Assembly (NCBI GenBank): GCA_030429045.1
Contig: JAUIEA010000025.1
Location: 1-34,484 of the forward strand
Source: Bacteroidia bacterium
GTDB taxonomy: Bacteria > Bacteroidota > Bacteroidia > Chitinophagales > Saprospiraceae
Length of the DNA stretch: 34,484 nt
Direction of reading: 5' to 3'
Shown: positions 9,315-18,546 of the stretch, piece by piece
Layout of the letters: the number at the start of each line of letters is the position of its first letter
Numbering within the stretch: position 1 is the stretch's first letter
Notes under the pieces: generated by a model
The model's database searches: none
Told to the model about the DNA's origin: nothing
The model's input: only the letters and a program-made list of their open reading frames with translations
Made by a program: the position numbers and the translations under genes

Positions 9315-9701
9315 TTACTCAGAATGGATCCGATCCGCAGAGATCACCACTCTGAATCGGTCCGGGTCGAGGATCATCAAGCCATGTGCCTCCCAATACG
9401 AATTGCGGGGAGTCACTATGGGAATGTTCTGCTGATGGATCCGATCCAGGATCTGTTCATACGCCGGGCGATCTTCCGGGTAGAAGACCAGGTTGTCCTC
9501 CTCGTCAAAGGAATGGGCAGGCGCATGATCCGATTCGGTGAATTCCAGATGCCAGCTGCCTCCTTTTTGCCCGAGCATGACGCCGTTGATCCCGTTGTGT
9601 CCCTCAAAGCTGCCCACCAGCTCCAACCCCAGGATCCTAGTATAGAACAGTTTCAATTTTTCAATGTCCAGGGAGTGCCGTGCATATCGAAAGATCATCA
9701 T
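9315..9701 (-). CDS. VOC superfamily (glyoxalase/bleomycin-resistance-like) protein
   Basis: 128 residues with a single vicinal-oxygen-chelate domain: FRYARHSLDIEKLKLFYTRILGLELVGSF at the start, GGSWHLEFTES in the middle, and SYWEAHGLMILDPDRFRVVI near the end, the usual positions for His/Glu metal or substrate ligands. VOC proteins include glyoxalases, dioxygenases and antibiotic-binding proteins, and the substrate cannot be predicted. The start could be either of two adjacent ATGs (9701 or 9698). It is followed, in the transcriptional sense, by the convergent trpS end. Confidence 0.88.
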   Translation of the reverse strand: MMIFRYARHSLDIEKLKLFYTRILGLELVGSFEGHNGINGVMLGQKGGSWHLEFTESDHAPAHSFDEEDNLVFYPEDRPAYEQILDRIHQQNIPIVTPRNSYWEAHGLMILDPDRFRVVISADRIHSE

Positions 9702-9745
9702 CTGGGTAGATCGGTAGGTGTAATACAGGCTGGTGTTCAGCCGAG

Positions 9746-10069
9746 TTACTTGGAAATGGCAATCGACTTCTGGGCCCAGGCCGCCAGTTGGTCCGGATCA
9801 TCCTGGACATCGGCGGGGACTTCAAAATAGGGCATCCGGCTGTGTTTTCCAGATCCGCGGGCTTCATAGTCGGCCTGATTCGAGGCATCGGCCTTGAAAA
9901 AGCACCCTCCCCTGGAATCGATAATGCCAAACATTTTACTGTCATGGAAAATGCCATACCCGCCAAACATTTTTTTAGTGGTGATGCCCGGGATGGTCGC
10001 CAGTTTTTCGGTAAGGAGATTGGCAGCATCTGCTCCTGTCGGGGTGTCTTTATCGCCTTTGGTTCCCAT
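9746..10069 (-). CDS. TfoX/Sxy N-terminal-domain protein
   Basis: 107 residues. The diagnostic stretch is TKKMFGGYGIFHDSKMFGII, then FFKADASNQADYEARGSGKHSRMPYFEVP, matching the TfoX N-terminal domain alone; the C-terminal helix-hairpin domain of true competence regulators is missing. Stand-alone TfoX-N proteins are common in bacteria outside the competence system and have no settled function. It sits 44 nt upstream of the VOC gene on the same strand, so the two may be cotranscribed. Confidence 0.87.
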   Translation of the reverse strand: MGTKGDKDTPTGADAANLLTEKLATIPGITTKKMFGGYGIFHDSKMFGIIDSRGGCFFKADASNQADYEARGSGKHSRMPYFEVPADVQDDPDQLAAWAQKSIAISK

Positions 10070-10205
10070 AGTGTGCTGTATTTAGATAGCCAACATACTG
10101 GAATATTCACCAAAACAGGTCATCACAGGAGAATTCGAGCAATCAGCAACGGGTGCAGCTGATTGGGATCAGAGGTTTGTCGGTTAACACTGGAAGGGTC
10201 ACGTC

Positions 10206-11330
10206 TTACTCCCAGGCTGCGTCAAATGCCTTCCGCAGAAACTTCCGGGGACTGGCAATATCCGGATCCGGATGATCCACACAATTGATGAGCAGGGATA
10301 CTTCGACTTTGGTATCGGCAAATTTCATGATGCAGGTCCTCAAGCCGGGGGCTGTTGAACCGCCAAAATGCCATTGGCCCGAATGGAAGAGGTAGGTGCC
10401 ATGTTCCCCGTTGGCCGAAGATTTTTCATTTTCCCAGCCCAGGTATCCGTCATCCATGATGGTTCGAAGGGCCGAACTGAAAATGGAGTTGTCATACCGC
10501 AGGTAGGCCATGAAAGCAGCCAGGTCAAAAGCGGATAGATTCCAGCCATACGCACCGCTGCGAAGCGTCCAGTCCCCCCCGGTGGTACTGCCACTGTTCA
10601 TACAGCTGTAATACTTCAAGGGGACATTGGACAGTTGCTTGCAGTAGGCCTGGTCGATGCCCATAGGGTCCAGGAGTTCTTCATGAATGATTTCCATGTA
10701 GGCCCATGCAAGAGCCAGTGCGTCCAGATCTGTGACGGTTTTATCCTGTTTGCCGGCCAGTATGGGCAGGATGATTCGGAAGAGGGAGTAGTTGTCGTTG
10801 TAATACTTCAGGGTATCTCCCCGATCCACTTCATCGAGTCCGCCTTCAATTAACACCTTCAGATCGTTGTATTCACCTCCGCCACCTCCGACCAGGAAGC
10901 CGCTCTTATGGGTAAGCAGGTTGCGGAAGGTAAGATTTGGAATATTGGGTCCGGGGGTCCAATGATTCGGGAGGTAGGGGAGTACCGGGCTGTCCACATC
11001 AACACCCGGTGTTTTGTCCAGGATCTTCAGGACTGCAGCTGCCGTCAGGGTCTTGCTCACGCTGGCAATGTGCATTCGCATCGTGGGCGTTATCGGGATC
11101 TGTGCAGCCACATCGGCGAATCCTTCCGCACCCTTGACATAGAGGAACTGATCCTGATTGATGGCATAGGCAAATCCTGGAACCTGTCCTGTGAGGCCAT
11201 TGACAATATTCTCTTCAAACTGATCAATATTGAATTGAGCTTCTCTTGTGTCCTTGCCTTTCTGACAAGCCTGGAAGATCAATCCTAAGGCCAGAATGAC
11301 CAGGAAGCAAAGTGGATTGAACTGCTTCAT
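10206..11330 (-). CDS. Serine hydrolase lipoprotein (beta-lactamase/PBP4*-like)
   Basis: 374 residues from MKQFNPLCF; a hydrophobic leader ends in the lipobox IFQAC, so the mature protein is probably an outer-membrane or periplasmic lipoprotein. The class C beta-lactamase-related motifs are present: SxxK as SVSK (Ser90, Lys93), a YxN-type motif in KYYNDNYSLF (near 176-178), and a C-terminal HxG candidate in LFHSGQWHFGG. Such proteins act as D-aminopeptidases, esterases or peptidoglycan carboxypeptidases; which one is not visible. Two further in-frame starts (11348 and 11384) exist, but the lipoprotein leader favours 11330. Confidence 0.88.
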   Translation of the reverse strand: MKQFNPLCFLVILALGLIFQACQKGKDTREAQFNIDQFEENIVNGLTGQVPGFAYAINQDQFLYVKGAEGFADVAAQIPITPTMRMHIASVSKTLTAAAVLKILDKTPGVDVDSPVLPYLPNHWTPGPNIPNLTFRNLLTHKSGFLVGGGGGEYNDLKVLIEGGLDEVDRGDTLKYYNDNYSLFRIILPILAGKQDKTVTDLDALALAWAYMEIIHEELLDPMGIDQAYCKQLSNVPLKYYSCMNSGSTTGGDWTLRSGAYGWNLSAFDLAAFMAYLRYDNSIFSSALRTIMDDGYLGWENEKSSANGEHGTYLFHSGQWHFGGSTAPGLRTCIMKFADTKVEVSLLINCVDHPDPDIASPRKFLRKAFDAAWE

Positions 11331-11545
11331 TTCGGTACGTTTTGACATGCCCGGGTAGGGAGGCAAAAGCGCCAGAATGGGCACATCACTTAATATACCA
11401 CTTATTTGGTAGATGGAAAAGGCAGAGCGTCAAATATTATTTGGCCAATATGCGCCTGCTTAGGAGAATTCCTTATCGAAGTTGAGGGCGCCGGGATGAG
11501 ACCAAAGCCATCATGAGAGACGTTCCAAGGGGGTAAGGAGAACAC

Positions 11546-11582
11546 AAAGGGTGATCATCTCCACATGGACATGATCACCCTT
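11546..11582 (-). terminator. Terminator downstream of the carbonic anhydrase gene
   Basis: A 12-bp perfect stem (11547-11558 with 11571-11582) around a 12-nt loop lies 21 nt after the stop at 11604 on the minus strand, and is followed on that strand by TTGTGTT. It also separates the gene from the serine hydrolase promoter region. Confidence 0.7.
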
Positions 11583-11603
11583 GGTGAATGGTCGTTCTAC
11601 GAA

Positions 11604-12245
11604 TCAGTTTTTTGTTCCCAGGTTGTAGATCTCCTGGATGTCATGCAGGATCTCATCAAAATCCAGATTCAGGTCGATGAGTTTGCCGGTCTTGATGTCG
11701 AAGACCCAGCCATGGACAATAGGAGTACCTTTTTCAAGGTATTTCCGCTGGACAACCGCAGTTTTGGTCACATTGACACACTGCTCCTGTACGTTGAGTT
11801 CGACCAGTCGCTTGTACCGGGCTTCTTCGTCCTGAATGGCCAGGAGTTCGGCCTTATGCAGGCGGTAGACATCCCGTATGTTACGCAACCAGGGGTTGAG
11901 AAGGCCCAGGTCCTGGGCCTGCATGGCGGCCTTGACCCCGCCACAATAGTAGTGGCCACAAACGATGATATGTTTTACGTCCAGGTGTCCCACCGCATAT
12001 TCGATGACACTCATGGCATTCAGATCCGTATTGCTGATGACGTTGGCAATGTTCCGATGGACGAAGACCTCTCCGGGATCGAGGCCCATCATTTCCTCAG
12101 CGGTGACCCGGCTGTCGGAGCAGCCGATATAGAGAAATTCCGGTTCCTGGCCTTTCGCCAGATGCTCGAAAAATTGGGCGTTGGTCGCTTGTTTTTCCTC
12201 GATCCACTTCTGGTTCTTCTCAAAGATTTCCTGATACTTGCTCAT
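11604..12245 (-). CDS. Beta-class carbonic anhydrase
   Basis: 213 residues from MSKYQEIF (ATG at 12245; a TTG at 12263 is less likely). It interconverts CO2 and bicarbonate in the cytosol. The zinc site is complete: CSDSR (Cys and the Asp-Arg dyad) near residue 42, then HYYCGG (His and Cys) near 98. Further family stretches are FVHRNIANVI and SVIEYAVGHLDVKHIIVCGH. It appears monocistronic, with a terminator behind it. The 5' leader on the minus strand contains a GGTCCA/TGGACC hairpin (12318-12332) whose role is unknown. Confidence 0.96.
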   Translation of the reverse strand: MSKYQEIFEKNQKWIEEKQATNAQFFEHLAKGQEPEFLYIGCSDSRVTAEEMMGLDPGEVFVHRNIANVISNTDLNAMSVIEYAVGHLDVKHIIVCGHYYCGGVKAAMQAQDLGLLNPWLRNIRDVYRLHKAELLAIQDEEARYKRLVELNVQEQCVNVTKTAVVQRKYLEKGTPIVHGWVFDIKTGKLIDLNLDFDEILHDIQEIYNLGTKN

Positions 12246-12602
12246 ATATGTATTGGGTTTCAAATCAAGGTTATCCGGGACATACTACAGGTCTGTGCGT
12301 CAGATACAATCAGGTCCGGTCCAGGATGGACCTAAAACTAGATAAATCATCCCTAAACCGAAATTAGATTCTCCTTATGTCCAACTGAGGAAGGTGTCAA
12401 CAGATGTCAACCTGTGCGCCTGCAGAACGCCGGGATGCTGATGGTTTGTGGTCGGTTGTAACCACTGTTGTTGGTATTCACGGAGAAACAGGAGCATCGC
12501 AACGACATCTTTCAATAACAGCTTTTCGTTTTTAAGGATCATTGTGATCCATGACGTTCAACAAGCATGTTACCACCCATGTTCCCATTCGCGGAACCAG
12601 GA
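12246..12602. other. Intergenic region without a gene
   Basis: About 357 nt between the carbonic anhydrase start and the end of the GrpB gene. Seen here: the GGTCCA-GGA-TGGACC hairpin at 12318-12332, a GGATCA-TTG-TGATCC hairpin at 12536-12550 (no U-tract on the strand where a terminator would help), and a short direct repeat GTCAAC near 12400. No convincing ORF, RNA gene or promoter box was found. Confidence 0.5.
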
Positions 12603-13109
12603 TCAGGGGAGGATCGCAGCCTCTACGGCGCGAATGAAGTCGGTTTTGGCCCGGGCGTAGTCATTGACTGAGTCCCATTCGCGCCGGGCCAGGTCCTGCT
12701 TGAGGGTCTGGTATTGATCCCGGGTCTCCGGATGGGTACGCAGGTGATCCCGGAAGGCGAGATGGCGTACCCAGAATGGGGTATCCGCTTCAACGGTGTG
12801 GATATTGGATACTCGTTTGCCATCCTCTTCACGGATGAATAACCGACGGAAGGGCATCCCATCTTCATATTGGGGGAGGTAGGTGAAGCCATGTGCAACC
12901 ATCCGCTCGACCACCAGAGGTGCCAGATCAAATGAAGGTAGCCCGACCAATAGGTCGATCACCGGCTTAGCCGACAGTCCGGGAACGGAAGTGCTGCCGA
13001 TATGCTCGATCTGCACAATGTCGGGTTGACAAGCGGTAGCGATCAGTCTGGCTTCGCGTTCGAACATAACCGGCCATTCGGGATCATATGGCGTCAACAG
13101 GATCTTCAC
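12603..13109 (-). CDS. GrpB family protein (UPF0157)
   Basis: 168 residues. It begins MKILLTPYDPEWPVMFEREA with a GTG start 3 nt after the stop of the upstream OmpA-like gene. The family core IEHIGSTSVPGLSAKPVIDLLVG is exact and resembles nucleotidyltransferase active-site patterns; the middle stretch PFRRLFIREEDGKRVSNIHTVE is also conserved. GrpB proteins belong to the nucleotidyltransferase fold group, but the reaction is unknown. The C-terminal half (YARAKTDFIRAVEAAI) is helical. The tight spacing implies translational coupling to the OmpA-like gene, though a functional link is not evident. Confidence 0.92.
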   Translation of the reverse strand: MKILLTPYDPEWPVMFEREARLIATACQPDIVQIEHIGSTSVPGLSAKPVIDLLVGLPSFDLAPLVVERMVAHGFTYLPQYEDGMPFRRLFIREEDGKRVSNIHTVEADTPFWVRHLAFRDHLRTHPETRDQYQTLKQDLARREWDSVNDYARAKTDFIRAVEAAILP

Positions 13110-13112
13110 GGG

Positions 13113-14267
13113 TCATTCTGGATGTCTGGAAGGGATGAATTCTACCCGGCGATTCCGGCGACGTCCGTCTTCCGAATCATTCGGCTGGATGGGTCGGGTC
13201 TCGCCATATCCGGCGGTCTGGATCCGGGTCGCCTCGATACCGTTCTCGATCAGAAAGGCGCCTACCGCCTGGGCCCTGGATTCGGAGAGAGCCTGATTGT
13301 AGGCGGCACTTCCCTGATCATCGGTATGGCCATGGATCTGGATCTGAACGCTCGGATGATCGGCCAGGAAGATGACCAGTTGGTCCAGTTGCTGGATGGA
13401 GGCTTCCAGCAGGGTCGATCGGTCCGTTTCAAACTCGATATGGTCCAGGGTAACGGGCTGATCCTCCTTCACCTCCTGGTCAGCAAAGCGGAGTATTTCG
13501 CTGTCGCCTTCCTGCCAGATGCGCACATCGTCGATGAGATAATAGGCATAAGGCGGAGTATAAGAGGATCCTGTATAGTCTTTGAATGCCTGGGTCATCG
13601 TTTGTGCATCATCCTTGAAATTGCCGATCTGCACAAAGTGGTACGATGTGTCTGGAGTGAATGTCCATTCCAGTTTGACCCATTGTTTGAGGTACTGATT
13701 GATGAAGGTGTCACAATTCAACTGCGGCTTCAGCGGGAGAAAACTCTTTGTCGGCACATTGATTTTCCCCATGGAGAAATGGCATCCCAGATTGTTGGAG
13801 ATCAATTTGGCCTGCCGTTCTTTGGATACCCAGAGTTCGACATAGGTAAGTACTCCCGGACGAAGGGGCTGGTGGAGCTTGACCTGGATGTACTCCCGGT
13901 AGCTGGAGGGTTTCCCTTGGGGCATGTGTGTCATGATACCAGCACAATTATTACCTGTCCGAGCCTGATCACAGGTCTGGTATCTGCGGATACATTCCTT
14001 CAGTCCTTCCCGGTCAGAAATTCGCAAATCCGGGGTCGATTCAGTGGCTGCGAACCAATGCATCAGATTGCCGAGATAGGGGAGGTAGCCACTTTTGAGT
14101 TCATATTCAAAGTTCTTCTTTGGATTGGGTTTGACGGGGAGATTGCGGAGGTGTTCAAAGGATGGATTGGGCACCAGATTCTGCCCTGCGATCGGCGTCA
14201 GCATGATCCAGAAGAGCAGGAAGAGGAGACTGAACCGGACAATACCTGTCACAGGCATGCGGGTCAT
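13113..14267 (-). CDS. OmpA-family protein with N-terminal jelly-roll-like domain
   Basis: About 384 residues from MTRMPVTG (an ATG 8 codons upstream at 14291 is also possible). A signal peptide (SLLFLLFWIMLTPIAGQ) leads into NLVPNPSFE, the usual opening of a carbohydrate-binding-like beta-sandwich in Bacteroidota surface proteins; this domain has several Cys and runs to ~residue 255. The last ~110 residues form an OmpA C-terminal peptidoglycan-binding domain: IQIHGHTDDQG, NQALSESRAQAV, TAGYGETRPIQPN and RRNRRVEF. The protein should be periplasmic, anchored by its OmpA domain to the cell wall. Neighbouring T9SS cargo genes suggest envelope function, but its ligand is unknown. Confidence 0.9.
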   Translation of the reverse strand: MTRMPVTGIVRFSLLFLLFWIMLTPIAGQNLVPNPSFEHLRNLPVKPNPKKNFEYELKSGYLPYLGNLMHWFAATESTPDLRISDREGLKECIRRYQTCDQARTGNNCAGIMTHMPQGKPSSYREYIQVKLHQPLRPGVLTYVELWVSKERQAKLISNNLGCHFSMGKINVPTKSFLPLKPQLNCDTFINQYLKQWVKLEWTFTPDTSYHFVQIGNFKDDAQTMTQAFKDYTGSSYTPPYAYYLIDDVRIWQEGDSEILRFADQEVKEDQPVTLDHIEFETDRSTLLEASIQQLDQLVIFLADHPSVQIQIHGHTDDQGSAAYNQALSESRAQAVGAFLIENGIEATRIQTAGYGETRPIQPNDSEDGRRRNRRVEFIPSRHPE

Positions 14268-14392
14268 CTGCGGGCCATCGATCAAATGCATATAGCCACA
14301 ACCGGAATATGGATGTGGATATTGTATGTATGCTGATCAGAAGATTCACCTTTCCTGCACAGCAAGAGATGGAGCGATCCTGTCCAGTGTAC

Positions 14393-16573
14393 CTATTCTT
14401 TCCTCCAGATCAGGGCGTCTTGCTTTCCTGCTGATTCGAGCTGCAACCAGTAGGCACCTGGCGGGAGGTGGCGGACATCCCATTGATGCTGGATCTGCGT
14501 ACCCTGGAGCGTCTGATCGGAGAGGATCTGCCCCAGCATGGACCACATGCGGATCCGGACCGAATGATGACCTTGAAAATGCAGAGCCAGGGTGATCTGG
14601 TCGCCAGCCGGATTGGGGAAAAGTCTGGAAGAGATGAGATCCGGAAGTCCATCGAGCGAGCTGCTCATATCGAGTGTCAGACAGGTATCTCGGGTGCATC
14701 CCAGGCAGTCGGTTACCGTGACACAATAAGTGCCCGGGGCTAGGTCGGTGATGGTCGATGTGGTGGCGCCATTGGACCAGAGGAACACGTGGGGAAGGCA
14801 GCCATCCTGCGGCATGACGGAAGCTGTTCCATTGGATTGTCCGGTAGTCGGTGAGGTGCTGGCAGGATGAAGGTTCCACTGATCGGGGACCATTTCTGCC
14901 GACAATCCGGCACTGAGATTGTAGTAGGTGCCACTTCCGCTGGTACGCAATTCGACGCTCCGGACCATGTAGCAAACCCATCCTTCATCCACGCAGGGAT
15001 CCACATAAAACAGGTCGGTTATCGGGTCGGTATTCAACAGCGTAAACGGTTGATCTGGAGAAGTCTTCTTGTAGATATAATAACCCTCTGCTGCTGAAGG
15101 GTCCTCCCAGTCCAGATGGATCTGCAGGCCATCCCGGGTGAGGTCCAGGTTTTGGACCGGGGGCAGAACATGCATGCGGATGGTCGGGTCGCCCATCAGG
15201 CCGATGTGAACATACCGACGCGAATATCCGGCAAAATACAGGGAGAAATTGTTCATCATCACCTGAGATGCCAGCCCGGTATGTTCACCGAGAGCCATAT
15301 GGTGAAAAATCCAGTTCGGTCTATTGCCCCAGGTGCTGATCAATGTTGATCCGGACCCGATCGCGGCTCTGAGGAAATCATCTGGATAATCCCAGTCTCC
15401 GAAATAGGAACCAAAGAGCATGGTGAAAACCGTCTGTAATGAATCGGTTGCCATAAGGGTGGTACTGGAGATATCGGAAGCACTCTCCGGCCCTCCACCA
15501 CCGCAGCCGTAAGACCATAGCCAGGATTCGTTCATCAACGTGGACCGATAGGGGACGTCCTTGACCTGATCGAGGCCAAACATGGGTGTAAAGTTCTTCC
15601 AGGGAACCTGCCCCAGCCCTTCTTCGAATTTCTGGATATTATTATCGATCAGGCCACGTTCAATCACAGGCATTTGCCCCGTTCTCCATAGGTGATCCTT
15701 ATTCAAGTATCGCCTCAGCAGTTCCTCTTCTGACAGAATCATTTTATCCATATTGGCAAAATCGACGCGCCCGACCTGCAATCGGACGGGACCCGGGAAG
15801 CTGCGATTGTCAAATTTTCCATCACCGGGTACATTCCGGTTGCGGGAGTTGTTCAGGTTGATGGTGATAATGGAATCAGTCCAGACGCTGTCCAGTTCTG
15901 CATAGTAGCCATCGCAGGGCCAGGCACCTGCATGATCGACATGCCCGTCCGGGGCGATATCGCCGGAGTAGGGGACGGGGACATGGCCCAGCAGGAAAAG
16001 GGCTTCGTTTACCTGGGTGTCCTGAAGTGCCCATGAACGGATCACTTCCTTGACGACAGGCGGGGTTGCCAGTCGTGATACATAACGTGTATCCGGATCC
16101 CAGCCATCCATTTCCAGGTCGTTGAGCAATCGTTGGATTTCCGGCTGCAAAGTCAGGTGAAACGTGCTGTCGATCACCACCAGGCATCGGCCCCGGAAGT
16201 GAGTGGGAGGCGCCTCGATCCCGGCGTAGATATACCCTGAACCGGGTATGGGGCCTTCATAAAACGGAAATTTGGGCTGGCTTTTCAGGATGCGATATTC
16301 AAAGGCATCTCCGATCTGGACGTCGGTATCCGTCCAGGTGGTGACGGTCGAATCCAGCACCACCAGGGTGTCACCCCAGACCAGGTCATTCTTTTTTTTC
16401 CGATACAGGGTATATCCGAGATTGGTGGTGTCATTGACCCAGGTCAGCAAGATGCCGGGTGGGTCGGTCTGGGCTTCGGCCTGTATCTGAACGGCGATCT
16501 GGTTGTCATAAACCGTCTGTCCCCAGACTTCTACACTAAACAGGCATAGCAGGAGAAGGAAGGGGACTTTCAT
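14393..16573 (-). CDS. T9SS cargo protein with C25-peptidase-like region, FnIII and SprB-like repeats
   Basis: 726 residues with a signal peptide (MKVPFLLLLCLFSVEVWGQ). Domains in order: an FnIII-like module (~35-110); an alpha/beta region (~130-475) that resembles gingipain-like C25 peptidases (LFLLGHVPVPYSGD, GCGGGGPESAS, IGLMGDPTIRMHVL near its end); a second FnIII-like module (~485-565); a SprB-like repeat (SNGATTSTITDLAPGTYCVTVTD); and a type A T9SS sorting domain starting SRLFPNPAGDQ. It should be exported through the outer membrane. GYGCGGGG-type Cys and an upstream GHV/DGHVDH His are candidates for a Cys-His pair, but whether the region is catalytic is uncertain. It stands alone, 107 nt upstream of the OmpA-like gene. 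Confidence 0.85.
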   Translation of the reverse strand: MKVPFLLLLCLFSVEVWGQTVYDNQIAVQIQAEAQTDPPGILLTWVNDTTNLGYTLYRKKKNDLVWGDTLVVLDSTVTTWTDTDVQIGDAFEYRILKSQPKFPFYEGPIPGSGYIYAGIEAPPTHFRGRCLVVIDSTFHLTLQPEIQRLLNDLEMDGWDPDTRYVSRLATPPVVKEVIRSWALQDTQVNEALFLLGHVPVPYSGDIAPDGHVDHAGAWPCDGYYAELDSVWTDSIITINLNNSRNRNVPGDGKFDNRSFPGPVRLQVGRVDFANMDKMILSEEELLRRYLNKDHLWRTGQMPVIERGLIDNNIQKFEEGLGQVPWKNFTPMFGLDQVKDVPYRSTLMNESWLWSYGCGGGGPESASDISSTTLMATDSLQTVFTMLFGSYFGDWDYPDDFLRAAIGSGSTLISTWGNRPNWIFHHMALGEHTGLASQVMMNNFSLYFAGYSRRYVHIGLMGDPTIRMHVLPPVQNLDLTRDGLQIHLDWEDPSAAEGYYIYKKTSPDQPFTLLNTDPITDLFYVDPCVDEGWVCYMVRSVELRTSGSGTYYNLSAGLSAEMVPDQWNLHPASTSPTTGQSNGTASVMPQDGCLPHVFLWSNGATTSTITDLAPGTYCVTVTDCLGCTRDTCLTLDMSSSLDGLPDLISSRLFPNPAGDQITLALHFQGHHSVRIRMWSMLGQILSDQTLQGTQIQHQWDVRHLPPGAYWLQLESAGKQDALIWRKE

Positions 16574-16702
16574 AGGTGCATTGTTTTTAGATCCGGAAAG
16601 TGTCTACCAGCACTCCGTGATGGCCGCGGTAGAATAAATAAACCAAAGAATAGAGTCGGACAGGTCAGGTTTCGCTGTATGGCCCTATCTGGTGTGCATA
16701 GG

Positions 16703-17266
16703 TCAGCATTTCGTCTGGATAGCGACGAGACGATAGGCAGATGTCGATCGATGACCGCTGGCTGGGTCTGCAAAGCGAAAGGTCATGGGCTGTTCGTGAA
16801 TCACCTCTGCTCCCAGGCTCTGGATGGCCTCTTTCAGGATGTGTACTTTTTTCCCGGTATCCAGGATACTGAACACCAGAAGGGTGCCAGGGCGAACCAG
16901 TTGACACAGGGAACTGATCCAGGCGAGCTCTTTTTCCCTGTCCTGTTTCTGAAAATGAAACATGCTGTCCAGGAGAATGACTTCCGCATCCTGAAGGTCG
17001 GTCCAGGCATAGATGTCGGTCACCTGGCCCTGAACCGGTAATCCTTCCTTTCTCGCGCGATCCAGCATCTGGTCAATGCCTACGCTGGACAGGTCCAGAC
17101 CGAGGACCTCAAAACCTATGCGGGCCAGGGGAATGGCATTTCGCCCTTGTCCGCACCCCATGTCGATGACCAGTCCCCGGGTAGGCAACTTCTCGAAGAA
17201 GAGGAGCAATTCGGGGAACGGGTCGCCGAAATAATCCGGGGTGAGATAATCCTGATCGTAGGTCAT
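16703..17266 (-). CDS. SAM-dependent methyltransferase (class I, TehB/UbiE-like)
   Basis: 187 residues, a full class I methyltransferase fold. Motif I is VIDMGCGQGRNAIPLA, motif II FEVLGLDLSS with the acidic residue for the SAM ribose, then AEVILLDSMFHFQ and LVRPGTLLVFSIL. The opening DYFGDPFPELLLFFEKLP resembles TehB-like small-molecule methyltransferases. The substrate is not predictable. The gene follows the T9SS esterase gene by 40 nt on the same strand. Confidence 0.9.
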   Translation of the reverse strand: MTYDQDYLTPDYFGDPFPELLLFFEKLPTRGLVIDMGCGQGRNAIPLARIGFEVLGLDLSSVGIDQMLDRARKEGLPVQGQVTDIYAWTDLQDAEVILLDSMFHFQKQDREKELAWISSLCQLVRPGTLLVFSILDTGKKVHILKEAIQSLGAEVIHEQPMTFRFADPASGHRSTSAYRLVAIQTKC

Positions 17267-17306
17267 GAGCAGTCTTTTTCCCGGGCCGATTGAAAGATCG
17301 TTTTGG

Positions 17307-18452
17307 TTATTCTGCTACCAGAATGGGGAAGGATTGATGCCCGATTCGGAGGATGTAATACCCGCTGCTGATCGACCCCAGGTTCAGGTTGTCCTCCCCG
17401 GGTTGCAAGGTTCCAGAGAGGAGTGTTTTTCCGGTGACACTTACCAGCTGATAGGGGAGGCGTTCATCGGGTAATGCGGTGATCAGGAGGTCATTCCTGG
17501 CAGGAATGGGGGTGATGGATATGGGGGACCCGGGTGTTGTGTCCGGTTGCACGGTGCTTGTGTTGGACAGGCCGGATAAGGTATACCGGCTGAAAAATCG
17601 CCAGATCTCCAGGGATGCATTGATGTCCTGGTTGGTCCCGCCAGAGGTGAAGATCGTTCCGGGCCAGGTGTGACCCCCTCCGGTCACCTTGTAATGTTCC
17701 ATGGTCGCCCCGTTCTCGCCTCCCGGGTAGACAATATGTTCGACCGTGCTGGCATCCTGGGTGTTGATGTCGGGTAGAAGGGTGGTAGTGGGGATGGGAT
17801 CGCAACTGTTGGCGTCTACCCAATAATCGATCACGGCGTTGATGGACTTGGTCCACAGGGCACCGGCATAGGGGACCACACCATCTGAAGTGCCGTGCAT
17901 CTGGAGGACCGGGACGGGATGGACAGGGTCGCAGCTGTTGTAGGTTTCCGGGGTCATGGATCCGGTGACCGAGGCGATGGCTGCGATCCGGTCGCTGAGC
18001 TGGCAGGCCAGCACAAAGCTCATGAAGCCACCATTGGACATGCCGGTAGAGTAGATCCGATCCGCATCGATGGTGTACTGTGCGGAGAGGGAATCGATCA
18101 GGGCTGCGGTAAAGCCTACGTCATCCGTGGTGCTGCCCAGGGTCCATCCGCCGACATTGAAATGGGTTGTATTGTTCAACAATGTACCCAATGGATGAAC
18201 TACCAGAAAGTTGGCTGTATCGGCGATGGGCCGAAAGTCGCCATACCACATCTGTTCAGCGGCATTGCTGCCATACCCGTGAAAGTTGAGGACCAGAGGG
18301 ACGGCATCCATTCCCGTATAGGCAGCAGGGATATAGAGGATGTACTCCCGTTCCTGGCCATCGTGCTGGATGGTGGAGGTAATGGTTTGTTGAGCGGAAC
18401 TGGTGCCGGGAAAGATGAATACCAGGCAAAGGAGGCTGTAGAGAATGCGCAT
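17307..18452 (-). CDS. Secreted PHB-depolymerase/feruloyl-esterase-like protein with T9SS tail
   Basis: 381 residues from MRILYSLLCLVF (ten in-frame upstream codons are leader). After the signal peptide comes an LpqC/esterase-type alpha/beta-hydrolase domain: VLNFHGYGSNA (oxyanion region), GMSNGG with nucleophile Ser139, HGTSDGVVPY with Asp190, and GGGHTWPG with His261, a complete catalytic triad. Related enzymes cleave polyhydroxybutyrate, feruloyl or acetyl esters on polysaccharides. The C-terminal ~75 residues (ITPIPARNDLLIT onward, ending YYILRIGHQSFPILVAE) form a T9SS sorting domain. It should work outside the cell. Confidence 0.92.
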   Translation of the reverse strand: MRILYSLLCLVFIFPGTSSAQQTITSTIQHDGQEREYILYIPAAYTGMDAVPLVLNFHGYGSNAAEQMWYGDFRPIADTANFLVVHPLGTLLNNTTHFNVGGWTLGSTTDDVGFTAALIDSLSAQYTIDADRIYSTGMSNGGFMSFVLACQLSDRIAAIASVTGSMTPETYNSCDPVHPVPVLQMHGTSDGVVPYAGALWTKSINAVIDYWVDANSCDPIPTTTLLPDINTQDASTVEHIVYPGGENGATMEHYKVTGGGHTWPGTIFTSGGTNQDINASLEIWRFFSRYTLSGLSNTSTVQPDTTPGSPISITPIPARNDLLITALPDERLPYQLVSVTGKTLLSGTLQPGEDNLNLGSISSGYYILRIGHQSFPILVAE

Positions 18453-18546
18453 AGGGTAGAGTTGCTGAACAATTCCATCCAAGATACTTTCCTTTTCCTA
18501 AATGCCCTCCGATGGTGTCTGGTGAGAGAAGGCCAGATTGTAGTTG

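Noticed and set aside
12536-12550. GGATCA-TTG-TGATCC hairpin as terminator of the GrpB gene
   Set aside because: On the minus strand it is followed by A residues rather than a U-tract, so it does not look like an intrinsic terminator.
13002-14336. 444-codon ORF on the plus strand opposite the OmpA-like gene
   Set aside because: It is the complementary-strand shadow of the OmpA-like gene, which has a signal peptide and a complete OmpA domain.
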